A program made the position numbers and the translations under genes. From Arthrobacter sp. 18067 (GTDB lineage: Bacteria; Actinomycetota; Actinomycetes; Actinomycetales; Micrococcaceae): a DNA stretch of 64,000 bases. The notes beneath the pieces are model-generated. The model saw nothing but the letters and a program-made list of their open reading frames with translations, did no database searches and had not been told where the DNA came from. The stretch lies in NCBI RefSeq assembly GCF_902706295.1, contig NZ_CACSJJ010000022.1, forward strand, positions 1 through 64,000. The letters are read 5' to 3'. Shown piece by piece: positions 17,099 to 25,900 of the stretch. Position 1 is the stretch's first letter. Every line of letters starts with the position of its first letter.

Positions 17099-17111
17099 TA
17101 TGATCAATCTA
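17099..17111 (+). promoter_or_regulatory. -10 element suggesting a leaderless map transcript
   Basis: TATGAT at 17099-17104 lies six bases before ATG 17111, which places the expected transcription start at or beside the start codon. There is no ribosome site between them. The -35 region is poor. Confidence 0.5.
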
Positions 17112-17989
17112 TGCCTTCTCTAGCTTCGACTGCACCCATTGGCGCCCTCACCCCGGGAACCATCAGCCCCGAAAGGCCCGTCCCGGCCTCCATTCCCCGG
17201 CCCGAGTACGTCGGCAAGAAGGCACCCGCCAAGTTCACCGGCTCCGAGGTGAAATCAGCCGAGACCATCGAGAAGATCCGGATCGCCGGCAAAATCGCCG
17301 CACAAGCGATCGTCGAGGTTGGAAAGCACCTCCAGCCCGGCGTCACCACCGACCAGCTGGACAAGGTCGGCCACGAGTTCCTGCTGGACCACAACGCCTA
17401 TCCGTCCACACTGGGTTACCGGGGCTTTCCCAAGTCCCTGTGCTCGTCACTGAACGAGGTCATCTGCCACGGCATCCCCGACTCCACGGTGGTCCAGGAC
17501 GGCGACATCCTTAACATCGACATCACCGCTTTCATCGGCGGCGTGCATGGGGATACCAACTACACTTTCCTGGTTGGCGACGTGGATGAAGAATCCCGTC
17601 TGCTGGTTGAGCGTACGCAGGAGTCGCTCAACCGGGCCATCAAGGCCGTGGCCCCGGGCCGCGAAATCAACGTAATAGGCCGTGCCATCCAGTCCTACGC
17701 CAAACGCTTCGGCTATGGCGTGGTGCGGGACTTCACGGGCCACGGCGTGGGTGAGGCCTTCCATACGGGCCTCATCATTCCGCATTACGACGCAGCCCCG
17801 GCGTACAACACCGTGATCGAGGCTGGCATGGTCTTCACCATCGAACCCATGCTGACCCTCGGCACCATCGAATGGGACATGTGGGCCGACGACTGGACAG
17901 TTGTCACCAAGGACCACAAGCGCACGGCCCAGTTCGAACACACCCTGCTGGTCACCGAGACCGGCGCGGAAATCCTTACCCTTCCCTAG
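17111..17989 (+). CDS. map: Type I methionine aminopeptidase
   Basis: MetAP removes the initiator methionine from nascent proteins. The 292-residue protein has the five metal ligands in NIDITAF, GGVHGDTNYTF, FTGHGVGEAFH, FTIEPML and FEHTLLV. The pita-bread fold starts at SAETIEKIRIAGKIAAQAI. About 50 N-terminal residues form a Pro-rich extension (RPVPASIPRPEYVGKKAP) like the SH3-ligand linker of the long actinobacterial MetAP1c type. I chose ATG 17111; an in-frame upstream start at 17087 lies before the likely -10 box. ppgK follows 56 bp later on the same strand. Confidence 0.95.
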   Translation: MPSLASTAPIGALTPGTISPERPVPASIPRPEYVGKKAPAKFTGSEVKSAETIEKIRIAGKIAAQAIVEVGKHLQPGVTTDQLDKVGHEFLLDHNAYPSTLGYRGFPKSLCSSLNEVICHGIPDSTVVQDGDILNIDITAFIGGVHGDTNYTFLVGDVDEESRLLVERTQESLNRAIKAVAPGREINVIGRAIQSYAKRFGYGVVRDFTGHGVGEAFHTGLIIPHYDAAPAYNTVIEAGMVFTIEPMLTLGTIEWDMWADDWTVVTKDHKRTAQFEHTLLVTETGAEILTLP

Positions 17990-18045
17990 CACTTCGGAAG
18001 GTCCAAGCAGCCCGGGCGGCTGCGCCTTGCCCATCCCCTCCTGCC

Positions 18046-18864
18046 ATGATCGGAATTGCATTGTCCAAGAAGGATGAGAAGACCCACAAGAACGCACCGC
18101 TGATCGGTATCGACATCGGCGGCACCGGCATCAAGGGCGGCATCGTCGACCTGAAGAAGGGCAAGCTGATCGGTGACCGCTTCCGCGTTCCCACCCCCCA
18201 GCCCGCAACTCCGGAGGCGGTGGCCGAGGTCGTCGCCCAGATCGTCGAGGAACTCTCCAGCCGGCCTGATGCCCCGGCTGCTGATTCTCCGGTGGGTGTA
18301 ACCTTCCCTGGAATCATTCAGCACGGCGTGGTCAACTCGGCAGCCAACGTGGACAAGACCTGGCTCGAAACCGACATCGACTCGACGTTCACCAAGCGCC
18401 TTGGCCGTCCTGTGGAGGTCATCAATGACGCCGACGCAGCCGGCCTGGCGGAAGCCCGCTACGGCGCCGGCGAAGGCGTGGACGGCACGGTCCTGGTCAT
18501 CACGTTGGGCACCGGCATTGGTTCGGCTTTCATCTTCAACGGACAGTTGGTCCCCAACGCCGAGCTCGGCCACCTTGAGGTGGACGGACACGACGCCGAA
18601 ACAAAGGCCTCCGCCGTGGCCCGCGAACGCGATGGCCTGAGCTGGGACGAGTACGGTGTCCTGCTCAACCGATACCTCCAGCACGTGGAGTTCCTGTTCT
18701 CACCCGAACTTTTCATCGTTGGCGGCGGCATCTCCAAGCGGTCCGACGAGTACTTCCCGCATCTTGAGCTGCGAACCAAGATCGTCACCGCAAAATTGAA
18801 GAACGACGCCGGCATTGTTGGCGCCGCGCTTGAGGTCGCCCTGCACCACAAGCTCGCCAAGTAG
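18046..18864 (+). CDS. ppgK: Polyphosphate glucokinase
   Basis: PpgK phosphorylates glucose to glucose-6-phosphate using inorganic polyphosphate (often also ATP). The 272-residue protein carries the phosphate-1 motif LIGIDIGGTGIKGGIVD, PVGVTFPGII, the sugar site INDADAAGLAEARYG, VITLGTGIGSAFIFNG and NAELGHLEVDG, which are typical of the actinobacterial polyphosphate class rather than of ATP-ROK kinases: it has no CxCGxxGC zinc motif. ATG 18046 is the natural start although its ribosome site is weak. It lies between map and an SDR gene on the same strand. An ATP-type ROK glucokinase is also encoded at 60557-61615. Confidence 0.95.
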   Translation: MIGIALSKKDEKTHKNAPLIGIDIGGTGIKGGIVDLKKGKLIGDRFRVPTPQPATPEAVAEVVAQIVEELSSRPDAPAADSPVGVTFPGIIQHGVVNSAANVDKTWLETDIDSTFTKRLGRPVEVINDADAAGLAEARYGAGEGVDGTVLVITLGTGIGSAFIFNGQLVPNAELGHLEVDGHDAETKASAVARERDGLSWDEYGVLLNRYLQHVEFLFSPELFIVGGGISKRSDEYFPHLELRTKIVTAKLKNDAGIVGAALEVALHHKLAK

Positions 18865-18870
18865 GCGCGG

Positions 18871-19638
18871 TTGGATCACGGCAGAGTCCCGGACATCGGA
18901 GTCGCGATCGTCACGGGAGCCAGTCGAGGTATCGGCGCTGCCGTGGCCTACGCTGCTGCACGCGCCGGGTACGCAGTGGTGGTCAATTACTCCGAGGACA
19001 GCGCGGGCGCCAAAACCGTTGTCGAGGAAATCATCGGCGGGGGCGGCAAGGCACTGGCTGTCCAGGCGGACGTCAGCCGCCCCGCCGACGTCGTGCGTTT
19101 GTTCGACGAAGCTGTAGCCCTTGGGCCGCTGGCAGCAGTGGTCAACAACGCCGCCATCACCGGCAACTTGATCGGCACGCTGGTTGAGGTGCCCGCAGAG
19201 ACTGTTCAACGGGTTGTTGACGTCAACGTGTCCGGAATGATTTTCATGTGCCAGGAAGCAGTTCGCAGGCTCTCAACGGACAACGCCGGGAGCGGCGGAT
19301 CCATCGTCAATATTTCCTCCACAGCTACAAAGGCAGGCTCCCCTGGGACGTGGGTTCACTACGCCGCGACCAAAGGTGCCGTGGATGTGTTGACTGTGGG
19401 CCTGGCGGCCGAGGTGGCCAAGCAGGGCATACGGGTAAACGCTGTGGCCCCCGGCAGCACCAACACCGGCCTGCATGCAGCGGCCGGAATGCCGGACCGC
19501 GTCGAACGACTGAACCCCACCATTCCCATGGGGCGCGGGGCTGAGCCCGAGGAAGTGGCGGCGGCTGTCATGTGGCTGATGTCCACCGATGCCGGGTACG
19601 TCACCGGAGCTGTGCTTCCCGTGTCCGGAGGACGCTGA
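18871..19638 (+). CDS. SDR family oxidoreductase
   Basis: A 255-residue classical short-chain dehydrogenase/reductase. It has the NAD(P) glycine motif VTGASRGIG, the NNAA motif, the catalytic serine in SIVNISSTATKAG and the YAATK catalytic Tyr-Lys pair, then AVAPGSTNTG and the C-terminal GYVTGAVLPVSGGR. An asparagine-serine in VVVNYSEDSAGA after the second strand favours NADP(H). The only sensible start is TTG 18871, seven bases after the ppgK stop, with AGTAGG just before it; this short gap suggests co-transcription with ppgK. Substrate unknown. Confidence 0.88.
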   Translation: MDHGRVPDIGVAIVTGASRGIGAAVAYAAARAGYAVVVNYSEDSAGAKTVVEEIIGGGGKALAVQADVSRPADVVRLFDEAVALGPLAAVVNNAAITGNLIGTLVEVPAETVQRVVDVNVSGMIFMCQEAVRRLSTDNAGSGGSIVNISSTATKAGSPGTWVHYAATKGAVDVLTVGLAAEVAKQGIRVNAVAPGSTNTGLHAAAGMPDRVERLNPTIPMGRGAEPEEVAAAVMWLMSTDAGYVTGAVLPVSGGR

Positions 19639-19701
19639 CCGGGATAAATGCAGTTCGGTGCCGGTGGCGGTTGCGGCTTCCCCTCCGCACCGCCACCGGG
19701 G

Positions 19702-20205
19702 CTAAAGTTGGCTCTTCTCTGAGCCCTTGGCTTCCTTGGCGCCGGATTTCGCGTGCTCTTCATGCTCGTGACGAAGCAACGAGATAGCCGATTCGAAGTC
19801 TTCCAGGGATTCAAAGGCCTGGTAAACGCTGGCAAAGCGGAGGTACGCCACCTCGTCCAGTTTTCGCAGAGGGCCAAGAATAGCCAGGCCTACCTCGTGT
19901 GCATCAATTTCCGCTGCGCCGGACGAACGGATGTTCTCTTCGACTTCCTGGGCCAACATGGCGAGGTCGTCCTCGGTGACCGGGCGCCCCTGGCAAGCTT
20001 TGCGGACGCCGCTGATGACCTTGATCCGGCTGAAGGGCTCACCGACGCCGGACCGTTTGATGACAGACAGGCTGGTGGTCTCCACCGTGGTGAAGCGTCG
20101 ACCACATTCGGGGCACTGACGACGGCGGCGAATGGAAGAACCGTCATCAGCCATGCGGCTGTCAACGACGCGGGAGTCGGGATTCCGGCAGAACGGACAA
20201 TACAC
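19702..20205 (-). CDS. nrdR: Transcriptional repressor NrdR
   Basis: NrdR represses ribonucleotide reductase genes when dATP is high. The 167-residue protein begins with a four-cysteine zinc ribbon (MYCPFCRNPDSRVVDSR, then RRRRQCPECGRRFTTVE) followed by an ATP-cone domain (VIKRSGVGEPFSRIKVISGV through LRFASVYQAFESLEDF). The C-terminus extends in a charged tail. Start is GTG 20205 with GGGAGG upstream. It lies downstream of hisD but is separated by a terminator hairpin; two NrdR-like palindromes between the genes suggest autoregulation. No nrd reductase gene is in the window. Confidence 0.95.
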   Translation of the reverse strand: MYCPFCRNPDSRVVDSRMADDGSSIRRRRQCPECGRRFTTVETTSLSVIKRSGVGEPFSRIKVISGVRKACQGRPVTEDDLAMLAQEVEENIRSSGAAEIDAHEVGLAILGPLRKLDEVAYLRFASVYQAFESLEDFESAISLLRHEHEEHAKSGAKEAKGSEKSQL

Positions 20206-20224
20206 GCTGGGCCTCCCTTAACTG

Positions 20225-20259
20225 CTCCGGCACAAACCGTGCCCGGCGGGTTGCCGGAG
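20225..20259 (-). other. Structured leader just before nrdR
   Basis: The outer arms CTCCGGC (20225-20231) and GCCGGAG (20253-20259) can pair, and an inner GGCAC/GTGCC pairing is possible. It sits 10-15 bases upstream of the nrdR ribosome site. Whether it regulates anything is unknown. Confidence 0.35.
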
Positions 20260-20263
20260 ACGC

Positions 20264-20294
20264 AAAAGGTGCCGGAAGTTTCACTTCCGGCACC
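20264..20294 (-). terminator. Intrinsic terminator between hisD and nrdR
   Basis: A perfect 12-bp stem (GGTGCCGGAAGT with its complement, 20268-20279 and 20283-20294) with loop TTC, followed on the minus strand by TTTT. It should end transcription coming from hisD. Confidence 0.82.
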
Positions 20295-20332
20295 AGTTTA
20301 CGTTCGTTTACACCGTAATGACAAGCGTGTAA

Positions 20333-20370
20333 CTACTACATGTAGTGGTGGGCACCCTTACATGTAGTGG
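20333..20370 (-). promoter_or_regulatory. Tandem NrdR-like boxes upstream of nrdR
   Basis: On the minus strand, CCACTACATGTAAGGG (20370-20355) and CCACTACATGTAGTAG (20348-20333) share CCACTACATGTA, with centres 22 bp apart. Against the recalled NrdR consensus ACACTATATATAGTGT they match at 10 and 11 of 16 positions. A TTGTCA (20324-20319) and TAAACT (20300-20295) pair with 18-bp spacer lies downstream as a possible promoter. Confidence 0.6.
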
Positions 20371-20378
20371 TTGACCCC

Positions 20379-21743
20379 TTATGCGAAGCGGATCCGGACC
20401 GCATCTCCGTGCCCAGGAAGGTCCTCAGCACCGGACAAGCTCACGATGTGGCCGCTGACCTGTTCCAGCGCAGCGCGGTCGTAGTTGATGACCTGCACGG
20501 CACGGAGAAACGTGGTGACATTCAGGCCTGATGAGAAAGCCGCAGTCCCGCTGGTGGGCAGAACGTGATTGGAGCCAGCACAGTAGTCACCCAAGCTGAC
20601 CGGGCTGTAGTCACCTACAAAGATTGCGCCGGCATTGCGGATCCGTGATGCAACAGAAGCCGCATCCGCTGTCATGACTTCCAGGTGTTCGGCAGCGTAG
20701 GCATTACAGACTGCGATCCCCTGCTCAAGATCATCCACCAGAACCACGCCCGACTGCGGCCCGGACAACGCCTCCAGGACCCGGGCGCTATGTTTGGTTC
20801 CGGCCGCCTGCCGTGCCAGTTCAAGCACGACGGCGTCAGCCAGGTCCGCGGAGTCCGTCACCAGGACCGACGCCGCTTTGGGATCGTGCTCTGCCTGGCT
20901 GATGAGGTCGGCCGCCACAAGGGGCGCTTGGGCGGTGGCATCGGCAAGGATGGCGATCTCAGTCGTGCCGGCCTCCGAATCTATGCCGACCACGCCTTTG
21001 ACGAGCCGCTTGGCCGTGGCAACGAAGATGTTTCCAGGTCCTGTGACCACATCCACGGGTTCGATAGGCAACTCCCCGCCCGAACCCGGGATGCCATAAG
21101 CAAAGGAGACGATGGCCTGCGCGCCACCGATGGCGTACACCTCATCGATGCCCAGCAGCTTGGCGGCGGCCAGGATGGTGGGGTGCGGCAGACCGCCGAA
21201 GTCCTTCTGCGGAGGAGAAGCCAGCGCAATGGACTCAACGCCGGCCGCGACTGCGGGCACGACGTTCATGATCACAGAGGACGCCAACGGAGCGAGTCCA
21301 CCCGGAACATAAAGACCAACGCGGCCCACCGGAATCCAGTTCTGGCTGACAACGGCGCCGTCGGCCAAGGCCACGTCAACGTTGACCGGGCGCTGCTGAT
21401 CAGCAAACTGCCTGGCGCGGCTGATCGACTCTTCCAACGCGGCACGAACCACCGGATCCAACCCGGCCAATGCCTGGGTGAGTGCCTCGGCCGGAACGCG
21501 CGGGTGCGACTGATCCACGCCGTCGAACTTCTTTGCCAACTCCGCCAGTGCAGCAAAGCCCTGGCTCCGAACGGCGGAAATGATGTCCTGGACCTTCTGC
21601 TCAGCGTCGGCCATCGTCTGATGGCGCGCCCTGGGCACGGCAGCACGCAGCTCCGCCAAAGAAAGATGGCGGCCCCGGAAATCGATGCTCCGGAAGTCGA
21701 GGGAAGCGGCGGCGCGGGCGGAGGTATCCGAAGAAGTGGTCAC
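20379..21743 (-). CDS. hisD: Histidinol dehydrogenase
   Basis: HisD oxidises L-histidinol to L-histidine with two NAD+, using zinc, at the end of histidine synthesis. The 454-residue length is normal. Signatures are VGLYVPGGLAPLASSVIMNV, the PHPTILAAAKLLGIDEVYAI block, GGAQAIVSFAYG, DVVTGPGNIFVATAKRLVKG and the family signature GIDSEAGTTEIAILAD, then ADLISQAEHDPKAASVLVT and SPVSLGDYCAGSNHVLPTSG with zinc/catalytic residues. Start is GTG 21743. No other his gene follows here; the right-hand neighbour, upstream in transcription, is a membrane protein gene. Confidence 0.96.
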   Translation of the reverse strand: MTTSSDTSARAAASLDFRSIDFRGRHLSLAELRAAVPRARHQTMADAEQKVQDIISAVRSQGFAALAELAKKFDGVDQSHPRVPAEALTQALAGLDPVVRAALEESISRARQFADQQRPVNVDVALADGAVVSQNWIPVGRVGLYVPGGLAPLASSVIMNVVPAVAAGVESIALASPPQKDFGGLPHPTILAAAKLLGIDEVYAIGGAQAIVSFAYGIPGSGGELPIEPVDVVTGPGNIFVATAKRLVKGVVGIDSEAGTTEIAILADATAQAPLVAADLISQAEHDPKAASVLVTDSADLADAVVLELARQAAGTKHSARVLEALSGPQSGVVLVDDLEQGIAVCNAYAAEHLEVMTADAASVASRIRNAGAIFVGDYSPVSLGDYCAGSNHVLPTSGTAAFSSGLNVTTFLRAVQVINYDRAALEQVSGHIVSLSGAEDLPGHGDAVRIRFA

Positions 21744-21747
21744 CTGA

Positions 21748-22281
21748 CTATTTTACGGGCTTCTTCGATAGAACCCCGAACAGCGCCAGGACGAAGGTGA
21801 TGAACGATGTGGCAGCGGGCCACAGAACCAGGACAGCATAGGAGCGGAGCGTGAAGCCAAAGCCCGGACCAAGCGCCGGGTCCGGCGCCGGGCCAAACAG
21901 TTGCGCTGCCAGCAGGCCGACCAGCCAGGCAATGACGCCGCCCAACGCGCCACCAACAAGCGCGAATACCAACCGCCGCCCCACGCTGGGTCCCTGCAGT
22001 TTTCCGTCAAGGGTGACGCCGGTGAAGCACCCTGCCAGCAGCATGAGCGCAGCGAGGACCAAGTCCCGTGGGAGCCAGGACTCGGGATTGGCTGCATTTG
22101 CAAGCTCGGGGTTGCCTGAGACCAGGTTGAGCCCTCCGGGCGCAAGCAGCCACCAGACCACCCCGAGAAGGACACCGGAAGCCGCCGGAAGGGCAAGCCA
22201 GCGAACCTCCCGGAAACGGCGGGGGCGAGGGGCCGGAGCCGGTTCGGCAACAGCTGGGACGTGCACGGTTGGCTCGGTCAT
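21748..22281 (-). CDS. Putative four-helix membrane protein
   Basis: A protein of about 177 residues with a Pro/Ala-rich cytoplasmic N-terminus and four predicted membrane segments: VRWLALPAASGVLLGVVWWL, LVLAALMLLAGCFTGVTL, LVFALVGGALGGVIAWLVGL and YAVLVLWPAATSFITFVLAL. The loop NPESWLPRDL precedes helix two. I do not recognise the family. It resembles small conserved actinobacterial membrane proteins next to hisD. ATG 22281 is assumed; an in-frame GTG at 22290 is possible. Its stop is 4 bp before the hisD start, so they are likely co-transcribed. Confidence 0.72.
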   Translation of the reverse strand: MTEPTVHVPAVAEPAPAPRPRRFREVRWLALPAASGVLLGVVWWLLAPGGLNLVSGNPELANAANPESWLPRDLVLAALMLLAGCFTGVTLDGKLQGPSVGRRLVFALVGGALGGVIAWLVGLLAAQLFGPAPDPALGPGFGFTLRSYAVLVLWPAATSFITFVLALFGVLSKKPVK

Positions 22282-22392
22282 ACAACTCACATTAACAAAG
22301 GTTCACGCACGCTCAACAAAATGAGGGTCCCACAGTCCTTGAGGAATACCCTGAGGTGAGACGCAGACCCCCAGTCCAGGAGATAGACCCAC

Positions 22393-22893
22393 GTGGCAAG
22401 CGAACCAGCCGGCTTTGAACAGACTTTCAGGGAAATGTTCCGCAGGCATGCCGCCGGAGTAGCCATCATTACGGCAAACCTCAATGGGAAGCCCTTCGGC
22501 TTCACCGCGACGTCCGTGGCCTCACTGTCCGCCGAACCGCCCCGTTTCACGTTCAATATGGCCAGAAGTTCAAGCTCATGGCCTGCCGTGGCCAACGCCG
22601 AATACATCGGAGTCCATATGCTGGGGCTCGAGAACCAAGCACTCGCCAATCGATTCGCACGGACACGCGACCGGTTTGAGGGCGACCACTGGGAGCCGGG
22701 GCCCCATGACGTGCCGATCCTCAAGGATGTCAGCGGCTGGCTCGTGGGAAAGATCCAGATGCGCCTTTCGTTCGAAAACAACGCCGTGGTGGTGGTCGAG
22801 GTCGTAGATGGACAAGTCGGCGAGGACGGCACTCCCCTGCTCTACCACAGCGGTGGTTACAGCAAGCCGGCGCCGCTCGACTACGAAATCTGA
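22393..22893 (+). CDS. Flavin reductase family protein
   Basis: A 166-residue FMN-binding split-barrel protein of the flavin-reductase-like family. Visible motifs are FREMFRRHAAGVAIITANLN, the FMN-binding GKPFGFTATSVASLSAEPP, ANAEYIGVHMLGLENQALAN, and GDHW with a late DGTPLLYHSGGY. Relatives supply reduced FMN to two-component monooxygenases or act as stand-alone NAD(P)H:flavin oxidoreductases. Start is GTG 22393 with AGGAG about ten bases upstream. No monooxygenase lies nearby, so the partner is unknown. It converges on dnaE. Confidence 0.88.
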   Translation: MASEPAGFEQTFREMFRRHAAGVAIITANLNGKPFGFTATSVASLSAEPPRFTFNMARSSSSWPAVANAEYIGVHMLGLENQALANRFARTRDRFEGDHWEPGPHDVPILKDVSGWLVGKIQMRLSFENNAVVVVEVVDGQVGEDGTPLLYHSGGYSKPAPLDYEI

Positions 22894-22912
22894 GCGAGCG
22901 GCGTCGAGCCTG

Positions 22913-25900
22913 CTAGTTGTCCAGGCAGGCCGGACCCAACAGGACCTTCAGATCACCAAACAGTGAGGGACTGGGGTTGACCCGCATATGGACCGGCAGG
23001 CCCATGACCTCCACCTTGGTATCACCCATCAGCTTCAGCCGGACCTCCGAATTCCCGCGGTGCGTCCGGAGGACATCACGCAGGTCCGTCACCACCGCCT
23101 CCGTTGCCTTGAACGTAGGAATGGTGATGACCACCGGTCCGTTCACGCTCTCGCTGAGGTCCGGAACCGAGAGCTCCATGCAGTTCAGTGTCACAGCCCC
23201 GTCATCCCGGCGCTGCAGCCTGCCCTTGACCACTACGATCAGGTCTTCCGCCAGGACGGAGGCGATGGGCCCATAAACCTGGCCGAAGAACATGACTTCC
23301 ATGGAGGCGCCAAGGTCTTCGATCTCCGCGCGGGCATAGGCGTTTCCGCTGGCCTTTGCGATCCTGCGGCTCAACGAGGTGATCATGCCCGCAATGGTGA
23401 CAATTGCGCCGTCGTGCGGTCCATCTTCAGCGATGATCGAGGTGATGGACTGTTCAGCATGCTGGCTGAGGACGCCTTCCAGTCCTTGCAGCGGATGGTC
23501 TGAAACATAGAGACCCAGCATGTCCCGCTCAAAGGACAGCTTGTCTTTCTTCTCCCATTCGGGAAGGTCCGGTATTTCCGTGGTCAGCGATGCTTCCGGC
23601 TCCTGGTCCTCAAAGCCGGCAAAGAGATCGAACTGGCCGATCGCCTCGTTGCGCTTCAGGGTGATCACCGAATCGATGGCTTCTTCGTGGATCATCGCCA
23701 ATGCACGCCGATGGTGGCCCAGGGAGTCGAACGCCCCGGCTTTGATCAGCGATTCGATGGTGCGTTTGTTGCACACCACCGCGGGTACCTTCAAGAGGAA
23801 GTCCTTGAACGACGTGTAGCTTCCCTCAGTGCTGCGCGTGGAGACCATGGCATCGACAACGTTGACGCCGACATTGCGGATGGCGCCCATGCCGAAACGG
23901 ATGTCCGTTCCCACAGGGGTGAAGTTCAACGACGATTCGTTGACATCCGGCGGGAGCACCGTGATGCCCATGCGTCGGCACTCATTGAGGTAGATGGCGG
24001 ACTTGTCCTTGTCATCACCCACCGAGGTGAGCAAGGCAGCCATGTACTCCGGCGCATAGTGAGCCTTCAAGTATGCGGTCCAGTAGGAAATGACTCCGTA
24101 TGCGGCCGAGTGCGCCTTGTTGAAGGCGTAGTCGGAGAACGGGAGCAGGATGTCCCACAGTGTTTTGACGGCAGCCATGGAGTAGCCGTTGTCCTGCATG
24201 CCCTGGGAGAATCCGGCGAACTGTTTGTCCAGCTCCGATTTCTTCTTCTTGCCCATGGCCCGGCGGAGGATGTCTGCTTGTCCGAGTGAGTAGCCAGCCA
24301 ATTTCTGCGCCACGGCCATGACCTGCTCTTGGTACACGATCAGGCCGAAGGTGCCGCCAAGGATTTCCTTGAGCGGTTCTTCCAGCTCCGGGTGGATGGG
24401 AATGACCTCTTGGATCCCGTTTTTGCGCAAGGCGTAGTCGGTGTGGGCGTTGGCGCCCATGGGGCCGGGCCGGTAAAGAGCCAGAACAGCGGAAATGTCT
24501 TCGAAGTTGTCGGGCTTCATGAGCTTGAGCAGGGACCGCATGGGGCCACCGTCCAGCTGGAACACACCCAGGGTGTCGCCGCGGGCCAGGAGCTCGTAGG
24601 ACGCGGCGTCGTCGAGTTCCAGGTTTTCCAGGTCCAGGTCGACGCCACGGTTCATCTGGATGTTCTCAAGGGCATCCGAAATGATCGTCAGGTTTCGGAG
24701 ACCCAGGAAGTCCATCTTGATAAGGCCGAGGCCTTCGGACGTCGGGTAATCGAACTGGGTGATGACCTGGCCGTCCTGGAAACGGCGCATGACGGGAATG
24801 ACATCGATGATGGGGTCCGAGGACATGATGACACCGGCCGCGTGGACACCCCACTGCCGCTTCAGCCCTTCGATACCCAGGGCTGTCTCGAAGACCTTGG
24901 CGGCCTCGGGGTCGGTGGCAATGAGCTGGCGGAAGTCCCCTGCTTCGCTGTAGCGCTTGGATTCCGGGTTCTGGATGTCCGACAACGGGATGTCCTTGGC
25001 CATGACGGCCGGCGGAAGGGCTTTGGTCAGGGTCTCGCCCATGCTGAACGGATAGCCCAGCACACGCGAGGAATCCTTGAGCGCCTGCTTGGTCTTGATG
25101 GTGCCGTACGTGACAATCATCGCCACGCGCTCGTCACCGTACTTCTTCGTGACGTAGTCGATGACCTCGGAGCGGCGGCGATCATCGAAGTCGACGTCGA
25201 AGTCGGGCATGGAGACGCGGTCCGGGTTGAGGAAGCGTTCGAAGATCAGGCCGTGCTGCAGGGGGTCGAGGTCGGTAATGCGCATGGCGTAGGCCACCAT
25301 GGAGCCTGCACCGGAACCACGGCCGGGACCCACACGGATTCCGTTGTTCTTGGCCCAGTTGATGAAGTCCGCGACCACCAGGAAGTAGCCGGGGAATCCC
25401 ATGGACGTGATGACACCCAGTTCATAGTCCGCTTGCTTACGGACCTTGTCCGGGATGCCTTGGGGATAGCGGTATTTGAGGCCCGTGTCTACTTCCTTGA
25501 CCAGCCAGGAGGTCTCGTCTTCTCCGGGCGGGCAGGGGAAGCGTGGCATGTAGTTGGCGCCGGTATTGAACGAGACTTCGCAGCGCTCGGCAATCAGCAG
25601 CGTGTTGTCGCAGGCGTCCGGGTGATCGCGGAACAGTTCACGCATTTCCTGCGGCGACTTCAGGTAGTAGCCGCTGCCCGAGAAAGCGAAGCGGGATCCG
25701 CCGTTGTCGTACGTCGGCTCCAGGAGCGTGGAGCCCGACTGGATTGCCAGCAACGCCTCGTGGGCCTTGGCATCGTGTTCATGGGTGTAGTGGAGGTCGT
25801 TGGTGGCCACCAGCGGGAGGTTGAGCTCCTTGGCCAATCGCAGGAGGTCGCCGGTCACACGCCGTTCGATATCCAGGCCGTGATCCATCAGCTCACAGAA

